Below, piece by piece: positions 49,531 to 56,540 of a stretch of 64,000 nucleotides of DNA. Below the pieces are notes generated by a model. That model was not told the DNA's origin. It ran no database searches and saw only the letters and a list, made by a program, of their open reading frames with translations. This DNA is from Ruminococcus sp. (GTDB lineage: Bacteria > Bacillota > Clostridia > Oscillospirales > Ruminococcaceae). The stretch covers positions 1-64,000 of the forward strand of contig JAFSBM010000066.1 of assembly GCA_017437285.1 (NCBI GenBank), written 5' to 3'. How positions within the stretch are numbered: the stretch's first letter is position 1; the number at the start of each line of letters is the position of its first letter. The translations under genes and the position numbers were made by a program.

Positions 49531-50610
49531 TTGATACACACAGAAGATATGGAATTTGCCGCAGGAAATACCTATGGGAATTTCAATGTAATGTCACCTG
49601 AAAATATTGCAGGGGACGGCGAGGCGGAGGTTACTCTCCGTCCGCAAAGTCTTAATGAATATATCGGACAGGACAAGGTCAAGGAGAAAATTGCCGTATA
49701 TATAAAGGCGGCAAAGGGCAGAGGCGAACCCCTTGACCACGTTCTGCTGTATGGCCCTCCGGGACTTGGAAAGACTACACTTTCCTCAATAATTGCCCAT
49801 GAACTTGGGGTAAACCTCCGTGTTACCACAGGTCCTGCCATTGAAAAGCCGGGTGATTTAGTATCGCTCCTGACGGGACTCAATGACAATGACGTGCTTT
49901 TTATTGACGAAATTCATCGCCTTTCCCGACCTGTTGAGGAACTTTTATATCCTGCCCTTGAGGACAGGGTAATTGACATTATAATAGGTAAGGGACCTTC
50001 CGCACGTTCCATAAGAATGGATTTAAGACCATTCACTCTTATCGGAGCAACTACCCGTGCAGGTCAGCTTTCCGCCCCTCTCCGTGACCGTTTCGGAGTT
50101 ATAGAGCGTCTGGAGCTTTACAATACGGAGCAGCTTACGGATATTGTCCGCAGAAGTGCCATGATTTTAGGTATTCCCTGTGAAGCCGACGGTGCGGAGG
50201 AAATTGCAGGCAGAGCAAGAGGTACACCCCGAATTGCCAACCGTCTGCTGAAAAGAGTCCGTGATTTTGCCGATGTTATGGGAAACGGCAGTATCACAAA
50301 GGAAATCGCATCTATAGCTTTGAGCCGACTTGAAATTGACAGGCTTGGACTTGACAGCCTTGACAGGCGTATGCTTACAATGATTATCAAAGGCTATGGC
50401 GGCGGCCCTGTGGGACTTGAAACTCTTGCGGCGGCAATCGGTGAGGAATCGGTTACTCTTGAAGATGTGTGCGAACCGTTCCTTATGCAGCTGGGATTTC
50501 TTGGACGAACTCCGAGAGGACGAGTTGCCACCCGTCTTGCATATGAGCATCTTGGAATTGTTCCCCCTAAACAGCAGAGTTCAGCCGATGAGGGGCAGCT
50601 GAAGTTATGA
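49531..50610 (+). CDS. ruvB: Holliday junction branch-migration ATPase RuvB
   Basis: A 359-residue AAA+ motor. The TTG start at 49531 is supported by AAGGAG six bases upstream; an internal ATG at 49549 lacks an SD. Signatures: [18 protein letters not shown], Walker [11 protein letters not shown], Walker B FIDEIHRL, sensor [10 protein letters not shown], arginine-rich [15 protein letters not shown] and the winged-helix end [24 protein letters not shown]. Stop overlaps the next start by four bases (ATGA). Confidence 0.96.
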   Translation: MIHTEDMEFAAGNTYGNFNVMSPENIAGDGEAEVTLRPQSLNEYIGQDKVKEKIAVYIKAAKGRGEPLDHVLLYGPPGLGKTTLSSIIAHELGVNLRVTTGPAIEKPGDLVSLLTGLNDNDVLFIDEIHRLSRPVEELLYPALEDRVIDIIIGKGPSARSIRMDLRPFTLIGATTRAGQLSAPLRDRFGVIERLELYNTEQLTDIVRRSAMILGIPCEADGAEEIAGRARGTPRIANRLLKRVRDFADVMGNGSITKEIASIALSRLEIDRLGLDSLDRRMLTMIIKGYGGGPVGLETLAAAIGEESVTLEDVCEPFLMQLGFLGRTPRGRVATRLAYEHLGIVPPKQQSSADEGQLKL

Positions 50611-51083
50611 TAAACGGACAGAATATGGGAGATGTGGCAAAAATCCGATACGGATTATTCCCCATGAGCTTTAACGGCTGTGAGGTGATTTCCGTATGCA
50701 ATGCCCTTGAATATTGCGGAAAGCCGCAGGAAGTTAAAACTGTGGCGAAATATATGTTCAGATATTCAATGCTTTTCGGATTTTTCGGCTGTAATCCCTA
50801 CTTTATCGGAAGTGCATTAAAGCACTTCGGCATAGAAAGCAAGCGGTGTGATAAAAATTCCGCAGGAAAAGCCTTTATACTGTCCGCATGGACGGGAAAG
50901 CCTTTTCTGTCAACAATTCATACAGTTTTCTGCGTCCGTGAAAGCGGCAGAATAAGAGTGTATAACAGATATAACAGCTGTACCTGCGAAAGGTGGTTTG
51001 ACACCGTGGAAAAGGTGTTCGAGAATTGCAGAATAATAGCTATATACAGCCTTTATAAAAAGCCTTTAGCTATTAGCCTTTAG
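50607..51083 (+). CDS. C39-like cysteine-peptidase-fold protein, tail encoded by heptamer repeat
   Basis: A 158-residue protein translationally coupled to ruvB (ATGA overlap). [17 protein letters not shown] near the N-terminus and [21 protein letters not shown] in the second half look like the Cys and His regions of a papain/C39-like fold, as in other small Ruminococcus proteins; the catalytic Asn/Asp is uncertain. The last codons, KKPLAISL, are read from AGCYNTT repeat sequence, and translation ends at a TAG inside the array. Function unknown; the coupling with ruvB is probably positional. Confidence 0.68.
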   Translation: MINGQNMGDVAKIRYGLFPMSFNGCEVISVCNALEYCGKPQEVKTVAKYMFRYSMLFGFFGCNPYFIGSALKHFGIESKRCDKNSAGKAFILSAWTGKPFLSTIHTVFCVRESGRIRVYNRYNSCTCERWFDTVEKVFENCRIIAIYSLYKKPLAISL

Positions 51084-51522
51084 CCTTTAGCTAATAGGTG
51101 CGGTGGTTTTCAATGTGTAATGCGTAATTATAAAAAGCCTTTAGCTATCAGCCTTTAGCCTTTAGCTAATAGGTGCGGTGGTTTTCAATGTGTAATGCGT
51201 AATTATAAAAAGCCTTTAGCTATTAGCCTTTATAAAAAGCCTTTAGCTATCAGCCTTTAGCCTTTAGCTAATAGGTGCGGAAATTATCCGCCTTATAAAA
51301 GCTAACGGCTAACAGCTAACGGCTAACAGCTAACGGCTAATGGCTATTGGCTTATAAAAGCTAACAGCTAATGGCTAACGGCTATAGGCTTAAAAAAGCT
51401 AACAGCTAATAGCTAACGGCTATAGGCTTAAAAAGCTAACAGCTAATAGATAACGGCTATAGGCTTAAAAAAGCTAAAAGCTAACAGCTAAAGGCTAACG
51501 GCTTAAAAAAGCTAACGGCTCA
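51060..51522. repeat. Largest heptamer array region (about 460 bp)
   Basis: AGCYNTT units from 51060 to about 51265 are interleaved with three near-copies of an AATAGGTGCGGTGGTTTTCAATGTG block (shortened), then inverted AANRGCT units from about 51300 to 51522 separated by GGCTTAAAAA words. It starts inside the preceding coding sequence and ends 25 bases before the next start codon. No other gene is supported. Confidence 0.9.
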
Positions 51523-51546
51523 GAAAAAGAAAAAGAGGTGATTTCA

Positions 51547-52893
51547 ATGGGAAGAATATTCGGAAAAAACGGAATAAGAGGGCTTGCAGTTACTGAAATA
51601 ACCTGCGAGCTTGCAATACAGATAGGCAGGGCGGCGGCAAAGCTTATGGCATCTCCCAACGGTGGAACAAAAATCCTCATAGCAAGGGATATACGCCATT
51701 CAGCTGATACAATTGAAGCCGCTTTATGTGCGGGTATCTGCTCCGCAGGTGCAGACGCTGTGCTTTTAGGTGAAATTCCCACAGCAGGTCTTGCATGGCA
51801 GATAAAAAATCAGGAGGCACAGGGCGGTATTATGATAACCGCTTCCTATGTAGGTGCTGAATTCAACGGCATAAAGCTGTTTTCTTCATACGGCTACCGT
51901 TTGCGTGACGACCGTGAGGAGGAAATGGAAAGGCTTATTCTTGACGCTCCCGATGAAATCGAGCCTGTTCAGCTTAAACGCTACGGCAGCATTAGCCGCC
52001 ACGAAAGGGCAATTGATGAATATATTGAACATATTCTTGAAACTGCGGAAACCGATTTAAGCGGCTTGAAAATTGCCGTTGACTGTGCAGGCGGCTGTGC
52101 GTCACATACAGCAGAGCAGATTTTCACAAAGCTTGGAGCAGAAGTGGAACTTCTCGGAAATACACCTGACGGAACTAATATAAACACAAGCGGAAGTGCG
52201 AGAATTGACAGCCTTATGGAGTTTATGGCTGCAAATGAGTTTGACTGCGGAATTGCCTTTGACGGTGCAGGTGAACGCTGTCTTGCAGTTGATGAAAATG
52301 GCGGACACGTTGACGGAGATGTGATAATTGCCGCCTGTGCAAGCTATATGCTGGAGCAGGGCAAACTCCACAACAACTCAATTCTTGTGACTCACGCAAA
52401 TAATATCGGTCTTATCCGATTTGCAAGGGAAAAAGGCATAGGCACGGCAGCTGCTCCCACGGGCGAAAGAGCTATGATGCGTCGTATGCTTGAATGTGAT
52501 TTCAGCATAGGCGGCGACCCGTCGGGACATATACTTTTCCCCTATGATATGCCCTCCGCTGACGGACAGCTTACTGCAATAAAGCTGCTGGAGGCTTTGA
52601 AGTCATCGGGTAAGAAAATGAGTGAACTTGCGGAAATTATTGAGAAATGTCCGCAGGTTATGCTGAATGTTCCCATTGATAAGAAATGCCGTGAGGTGTG
52701 GAAAAATAACCGCACAATCACGGGTATGATTGACGAATTTGAAAGTCTGCTCGGTGATGAGGGACGAGTTATTGTCCGTGAAATAGGGGCAGAGCCTGTT
52801 ATCCGCATACGCATTGAGGGCAGGGATTTTACTGCAATCAACAATATGGCATTACAGCTTGCGGATACCATAAGAGAGCAGCTTTCTGAATAA
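51547..52893 (+). CDS. Phosphohexomutase (GlmM/PGM)-family protein with degenerate active site
   Basis: A 448-residue alpha-D-phosphohexomutase fold protein. Start 51547 has AAAGAGGTG upstream. The four-domain layout is recognisable: FGKNGIRGLA at the N-terminus, GGIMITASYVGAEFNGIKLF (residues 93-112), IAFDGAGERCLAVDENGG (about 237-253), GGDPSGHILFPYDMPSADG and a C-terminal domain 4 (VIRIRIEGRDF). Key motifs are altered. The catalytic-serine loop, normally ASHNP, is ASYVG (Ser100 kept, HNP lost), and the metal loop, normally DGDADR, is DGAGER. Phosphomutase activity is therefore doubtful. It may be a regulatory pseudoenzyme or have a changed substrate. Confidence 0.85.
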   Translation: MGRIFGKNGIRGLAVTEITCELAIQIGRAAAKLMASPNGGTKILIARDIRHSADTIEAALCAGICSAGADAVLLGEIPTAGLAWQIKNQEAQGGIMITASYVGAEFNGIKLFSSYGYRLRDDREEEMERLILDAPDEIEPVQLKRYGSISRHERAIDEYIEHILETAETDLSGLKIAVDCAGGCASHTAEQIFTKLGAEVELLGNTPDGTNINTSGSARIDSLMEFMAANEFDCGIAFDGAGERCLAVDENGGHVDGDVIIAACASYMLEQGKLHNNSILVTHANNIGLIRFAREKGIGTAAAPTGERAMMRRMLECDFSIGGDPSGHILFPYDMPSADGQLTAIKLLEALKSSGKKMSELAEIIEKCPQVMLNVPIDKKCREVWKNNRTITGMIDEFESLLGDEGRVIVREIGAEPVIRIRIEGRDFTAINNMALQLADTIREQLSE

Positions 52894-52916
52894 TAAATAT
52901 AAAGGATGTTTTGATT

Positions 52917-53780
52917 TTGAGAACAGCAAATAACTGGCACGACTATATTATAATTGACACCTCTGAGGGTGAAAAGCTTGAAAAATGGGGAGATATTACC
53001 CTTGTCCGTCCCGACCCGCAGATTATCTGGAAAACTGATAAAAAGGAGTCGGGGTGGAAGTTTGCCGACGGTCACTATCACCGTTCAAATCAGGGCGGCG
53101 GCAAATGGGAATTCAGACGTTCACTTCCCGACGGCTGGCAGATAAATTATAAAAATCTCACTTTTAATATAAAGCCCACAGGCTTCAAGCATACGGGATT
53201 ATTCCCCGAACAGGCGGTAAACTGGGATTATATGGCTGACAGGATACGCAATGCAGGACGAGAGATAAGCGTGCTTAACCTCTTTGCCTACACAGGCGGA
53301 GCAACTCTTGCCTGTGCTGAGGCAGGTGCAGCTGTCTGTCACGTTGACGCATCAAAGGGAATGGTTCAATGGGCAAGGGAAAATGCCGCAGCATCGGGGC
53401 TTTCTGAGAAGCCAATCCGTTGGATTGTAGATGATTGTGAAAAATTTATCGCCCGTGAAATTCGCCGTGGCAGAAAATATGACGCTGTAATTATGGACCC
53501 CCCAAGCTATGGCAGAGGCCCCGGAGGAGAGGTATGGAAGCTTGAAAACTGCATCTATGACCTTGTGAAGCTTTGTTCGGGAGTGCTTTCCGACAATCCG
53601 CTGTTTTTCCTCATAAACAGCTATACAACGGGACTTTCTCCCTCTGTTATGGGATATATCCTCGGCTCTGTGCTGACGGATAAATTCGGGGGAAAGGTAA
53701 CCTTTGACGAAATCGGACTTCCCGTAAAATCCACAGGTATGACATTGCCCTGCGGTTCTACGGCTATATGGGAAAAGTAA
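52917..53780 (+). CDS. Class I SAM-dependent methyltransferase (RlmI/RlmK-like)
   Basis: A 287-residue methyltransferase that probably modifies rRNA cytosine or a related target. Start TTG 52917 gives better spacing to AAGGA than TTG 52911; neither is certain. SAM-binding motif VLNLFAYTGGATLACAEAGA, part, with CHVDASKGMVQWARENAA, the DPPSYGRGPGGEVWKLE catalytic/target loop (usually DPPxF/Y), and FLINSYTTGLSP are typical. The PUA domain of full RlmI is absent; an N-terminal beta-rich part takes its place. Follows the phosphohexomutase gene by 23 bases. Confidence 0.88.
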   Translation: MRTANNWHDYIIIDTSEGEKLEKWGDITLVRPDPQIIWKTDKKESGWKFADGHYHRSNQGGGKWEFRRSLPDGWQINYKNLTFNIKPTGFKHTGLFPEQAVNWDYMADRIRNAGREISVLNLFAYTGGATLACAEAGAAVCHVDASKGMVQWARENAAASGLSEKPIRWIVDDCEKFIAREIRRGRKYDAVIMDPPSYGRGPGGEVWKLENCIYDLVKLCSGVLSDNPLFFLINSYTTGLSPSVMGYILGSVLTDKFGGKVTFDEIGLPVKSTGMTLPCGSTAIWEK

Positions 53781-53996
53781 GCTGTTAGCTTTTAGCCGTT
53801 AGCCGTTAGCTAATAGCTATTAGCCGTTAGCCGTTAGCTATTAGCCATTTGGTAATGCGTAATTATTTTGCAAGCCATTAGCTTTTTAATCATAGAAGTT
53901 CCCTGATGAAAAAATAGTCTGTTTACACAATATATAAGCTGTCGGTATTAGCTAAAAGCTAACGGCTGACAGCTAAAGGCTTTAAAAAGGATAAAA
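53781..53996. repeat. Heptamer arrays between the methyltransferase and ecfA1
   Basis: AGCYNTT units at about 53782-53848, a short CGTAATT word, then inverted units at about 53949-53982 ending 14 bases before ecfA1. The RBS of ecfA1 (AAAGG) directly abuts the array. Confidence 0.85.
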
Positions 53997-54848
53997 ATGG
54001 AAAATATAATTGAAATTAAAAATCTGTGTTTCAGCTATCCTGCCGACGAGGGCGAAACCCCTGTGCAGGTGCTGAAAAATGTCAATCTTGAAATCAAAAA
54101 AGGCGAATTTATGGCAATCCTCGGTCATAACGGCTCAGGAAAATCAACTCTCGCCAAGCATATAAACGGTATTCTTCTCCCCACATCGGGAACTGTTACT
54201 GTTGACGGTATCAGTACAGCCGATGAGGAGAAGATTTTTGACCTGCGATGCCGTGCAGGTATGGTGTTTCAGAATCCCGATAATCAGATAGTTTCATCTG
54301 TTGTTGAGGAAGATGTCGCCTTTGCCCTTGAAAATTTGGGCGTTCCCTATGAGGAAATGCGGAAACGTGTTGACGATGCCTTGAAAGATGTCAATATGTA
54401 CGAATACCGCAATCATTCTCCTGCACAGCTTTCGGGCGGTCAGAAGCAGAGAATTGCCATTGCAGGAATTATCGCAATGAAGCCCGAATGTATCATTCTT
54501 GATGAGCCTACCGCTATGCTTGACCCACAGGGCAGAAAAGAGGTTATGGCGGTTATAAAGCGTATGAACCGTGAACACGGCATAACAATTGTGCTGATAA
54601 CCCACTATATGGACGAGGCGGCACAATGCGGCAGAGTTGTTGTAATGGACAAGGGAAATGTCATTTTTGACGATGCTCCGAAAGCCGTTTTCTCCCATGT
54701 GGAGGACGTAAAGGCAATCGGTCTTGATGTTCCGCAGGCAGCTGAACTGGCATGGGAACTGCGAAAGGCAGGCTATGACATACCGCAGGATATACTTACC
54801 GAGGACGAATGTGCCGAGGCAATCAAACATCTTTTTGAGAGGGAGTAA
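53997..54848 (+). CDS. ecfA1: Energy-coupling factor transporter ATPase EcfA1
   Basis: A 283-residue ABC ATPase of the ECF vitamin/metal importer core. Walker A GHNGSGKST, Q-loop GMVFQNPDNQIVSSVVEEDVAF (part), signature LSGGQKQR, Walker B CIILDEPTAML and switch His in LITHYM. It precedes ecfA2 by three bases. No S-component gene is in the window, so the core probably serves several distant S-components. Confidence 0.96.
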   Translation: MENIIEIKNLCFSYPADEGETPVQVLKNVNLEIKKGEFMAILGHNGSGKSTLAKHINGILLPTSGTVTVDGISTADEEKIFDLRCRAGMVFQNPDNQIVSSVVEEDVAFALENLGVPYEEMRKRVDDALKDVNMYEYRNHSPAQLSGGQKQRIAIAGIIAMKPECIILDEPTAMLDPQGRKEVMAVIKRMNREHGITIVLITHYMDEAAQCGRVVVMDKGNVIFDDAPKAVFSHVEDVKAIGLDVPQAAELAWELRKAGYDIPQDILTEDECAEAIKHLFERE

Positions 54849-54851
54849 AAA

Positions 54852-55715
54852 TTGGCTATTCTTGAAACACAGGAGCTGACATACGTATACAGCGAGGGTT
54901 CGCCCTTTCAGAAAACAGCTGTTGACAATGTCAGCCTTAAAATAAACGAGGGCGAAATGATAGGCGTTATGGGACATACAGGTTCGGGAAAATCAACGCT
55001 TATCCAGCATTTCAACGGACTTTTAAAGCCTACATCGGGAAAAATTCTCCTTGACGGGGAGGATATATGGGCGGATAAAAAGAAAATCCGTGATGTAAGA
55101 TTTAAGGTTGGACTTGTATTCCAGTATCCCGAATATCAGATATTTGAGGAAACGGTGTATAAGGATATTGCCTTTGGACCGAAGAATATGGGACTTGACG
55201 ACAAGGAAATAAAACGCCGTATTCTTGAAACTGCCAACGATTTAGGTCTTAAAGAGGAACTTTTGCAGCGTTCACCCTTTGACCTTTCGGGAGGACAGAA
55301 AAGACGAGTTGCCATTGCAGGAGTTATGGCGATGAATCCGAAAGTGCTTATTCTTGATGAGCCTACAGCAGGACTTGACCCTGCGGGCAGAGATAAGATT
55401 TTGGGGCATATCAAGAAATACCACGAGAGAACGAAAAATACAATTCTTATTGTTTCACACAGTATGGAGGATATTGCAGGCTTTGCAGACAGAATTCTCG
55501 TTATGAACAAGGCGAAACTTTTCTGCTTTGATGAAACGGAAAAAGTCTTTGCCCGTGCAGAGGAAATTTCAAAAATCGGTCTTGATGTTCCGCAGGTTAC
55601 GAAGATTTTCCTGAAATTAAAGGAGCAGGGGCTTGATTTCGGCAAGGACGTATACACAATGGAATATGCGAAAAATCTGCTGCTGAAAAAGCTTTCCGAA
55701 AGGGGAGGTGTCTGA
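54852..55715 (+). CDS. ecfA2: Energy-coupling factor transporter ATPase EcfA2
   Basis: A 287-residue second ATPase. TTG start at 54852 with GGGAG seven bases upstream. Walker A GHTGSGKST, GLVFQYPEYQIFEETVYKDI (characteristic EcfA2 Q-loop), signature LSGGQKRR, Walker B VLILDEPTAGLD. Forms a heterodimer with EcfA1. Ends one base before the ecfT start. Confidence 0.96.
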   Translation: MAILETQELTYVYSEGSPFQKTAVDNVSLKINEGEMIGVMGHTGSGKSTLIQHFNGLLKPTSGKILLDGEDIWADKKKIRDVRFKVGLVFQYPEYQIFEETVYKDIAFGPKNMGLDDKEIKRRILETANDLGLKEELLQRSPFDLSGGQKRRVAIAGVMAMNPKVLILDEPTAGLDPAGRDKILGHIKKYHERTKNTILIVSHSMEDIAGFADRILVMNKAKLFCFDETEKVFARAEEISKIGLDVPQVTKIFLKLKEQGLDFGKDVYTMEYAKNLLLKKLSERGGV

Positions 55716-55716
55716 T

Positions 55717-56523
55717 ATGCTTAAAGATATAACAATCGGACAGTATTTCCCCGGTGACAGCATAATTCACCGCCTTGACCCACGATTTAAGCTGATTATC
55801 ACCCTGATTTACATTCTTATGCTCTTTGCAGGGGACAGCATTATCTGCCTTGGCGTAGGTGCGGTATTTACGCTGTTTGCCATTATTCTTTCAAAAATTC
55901 CCCTTAAAATGTTTTTGAAATCAATAAGACCTCTTGTGCCGTTTCTGTTTCTTACAGCCTTTTTCAATCTGATATTCGTAAAAAGCGGAGATGTGATTTT
56001 CAAGTGGAAATTTATTGAAATCACCAACGAGGCGGTTAGCATAAGCGTGTTTATGTTTGTGAGAATTGTTCTGCTCATTATGGGCAGTTCTCTGCTGACA
56101 TACACCACCTCACCCATTACCCTTACCGATGCCATAGAACGGCTTTTATCCCCTTTGAAAAAGGTGAAACTGCCTGTTCACGAGCTTGCAATGATGATGT
56201 CAATTGCCCTCCGTTTCATTCCTACGCTTATTGAGGAAACAGAGAAAATTATGTCGGCACAGAAGGCGAGAGGTGCTGAAATCGACAGCGGAAGCTTTAT
56301 GGCAAGGGCGAAAAATATGGTTTCAATTCTTGTACCCCTTTTCGTGTCCTCATTCCGCCGTGCAGACGAACTTGCAACGGCTATGGAATGTCGCTGTTAT
56401 CGTGGGGGAGAGGGAAGAACAAGACTCCGACAGCTTAAATCTGCACCGAGGGACTACATTGCCCTTGCAGTTTCATTAATTTTCTACGGCATAAATATAA
56501 CAGTCGGTATAATGACGAAATAA
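55717..56523 (+). CDS. ecfT: Energy-coupling factor transporter transmembrane protein EcfT
   Basis: A 268-residue membrane subunit with about five spans that links the ATPases to S-components. GGGGAGG lies nine bases before the ATG. The coupling-helix motifs are visible as QKARGAEIDSG and AMECRCYRGGEGRT. The ecfA1-ecfA2-ecfT order followed later by truA is common in Firmicutes, here with a large membrane protein in between. Confidence 0.95.
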   Translation: MLKDITIGQYFPGDSIIHRLDPRFKLIITLIYILMLFAGDSIICLGVGAVFTLFAIILSKIPLKMFLKSIRPLVPFLFLTAFFNLIFVKSGDVIFKWKFIEITNEAVSISVFMFVRIVLLIMGSSLLTYTTSPITLTDAIERLLSPLKKVKLPVHELAMMMSIALRFIPTLIEETEKIMSAQKARGAEIDSGSFMARAKNMVSILVPLFVSSFRRADELATAMECRCYRGGEGRTRLRQLKSAPRDYIALAVSLIFYGINITVGIMTK

Positions 56524-56540
56524 CCAAAAGGAGAAAGATT

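Noticed and set aside
51060..51522. Heptamer arrays as telomere-like or CRISPR sequence
   Set aside because: The period of 7 and words such as TTTAGCC recall telomere heptamers, but the arrays are internal, short, degenerate and in both orientations.
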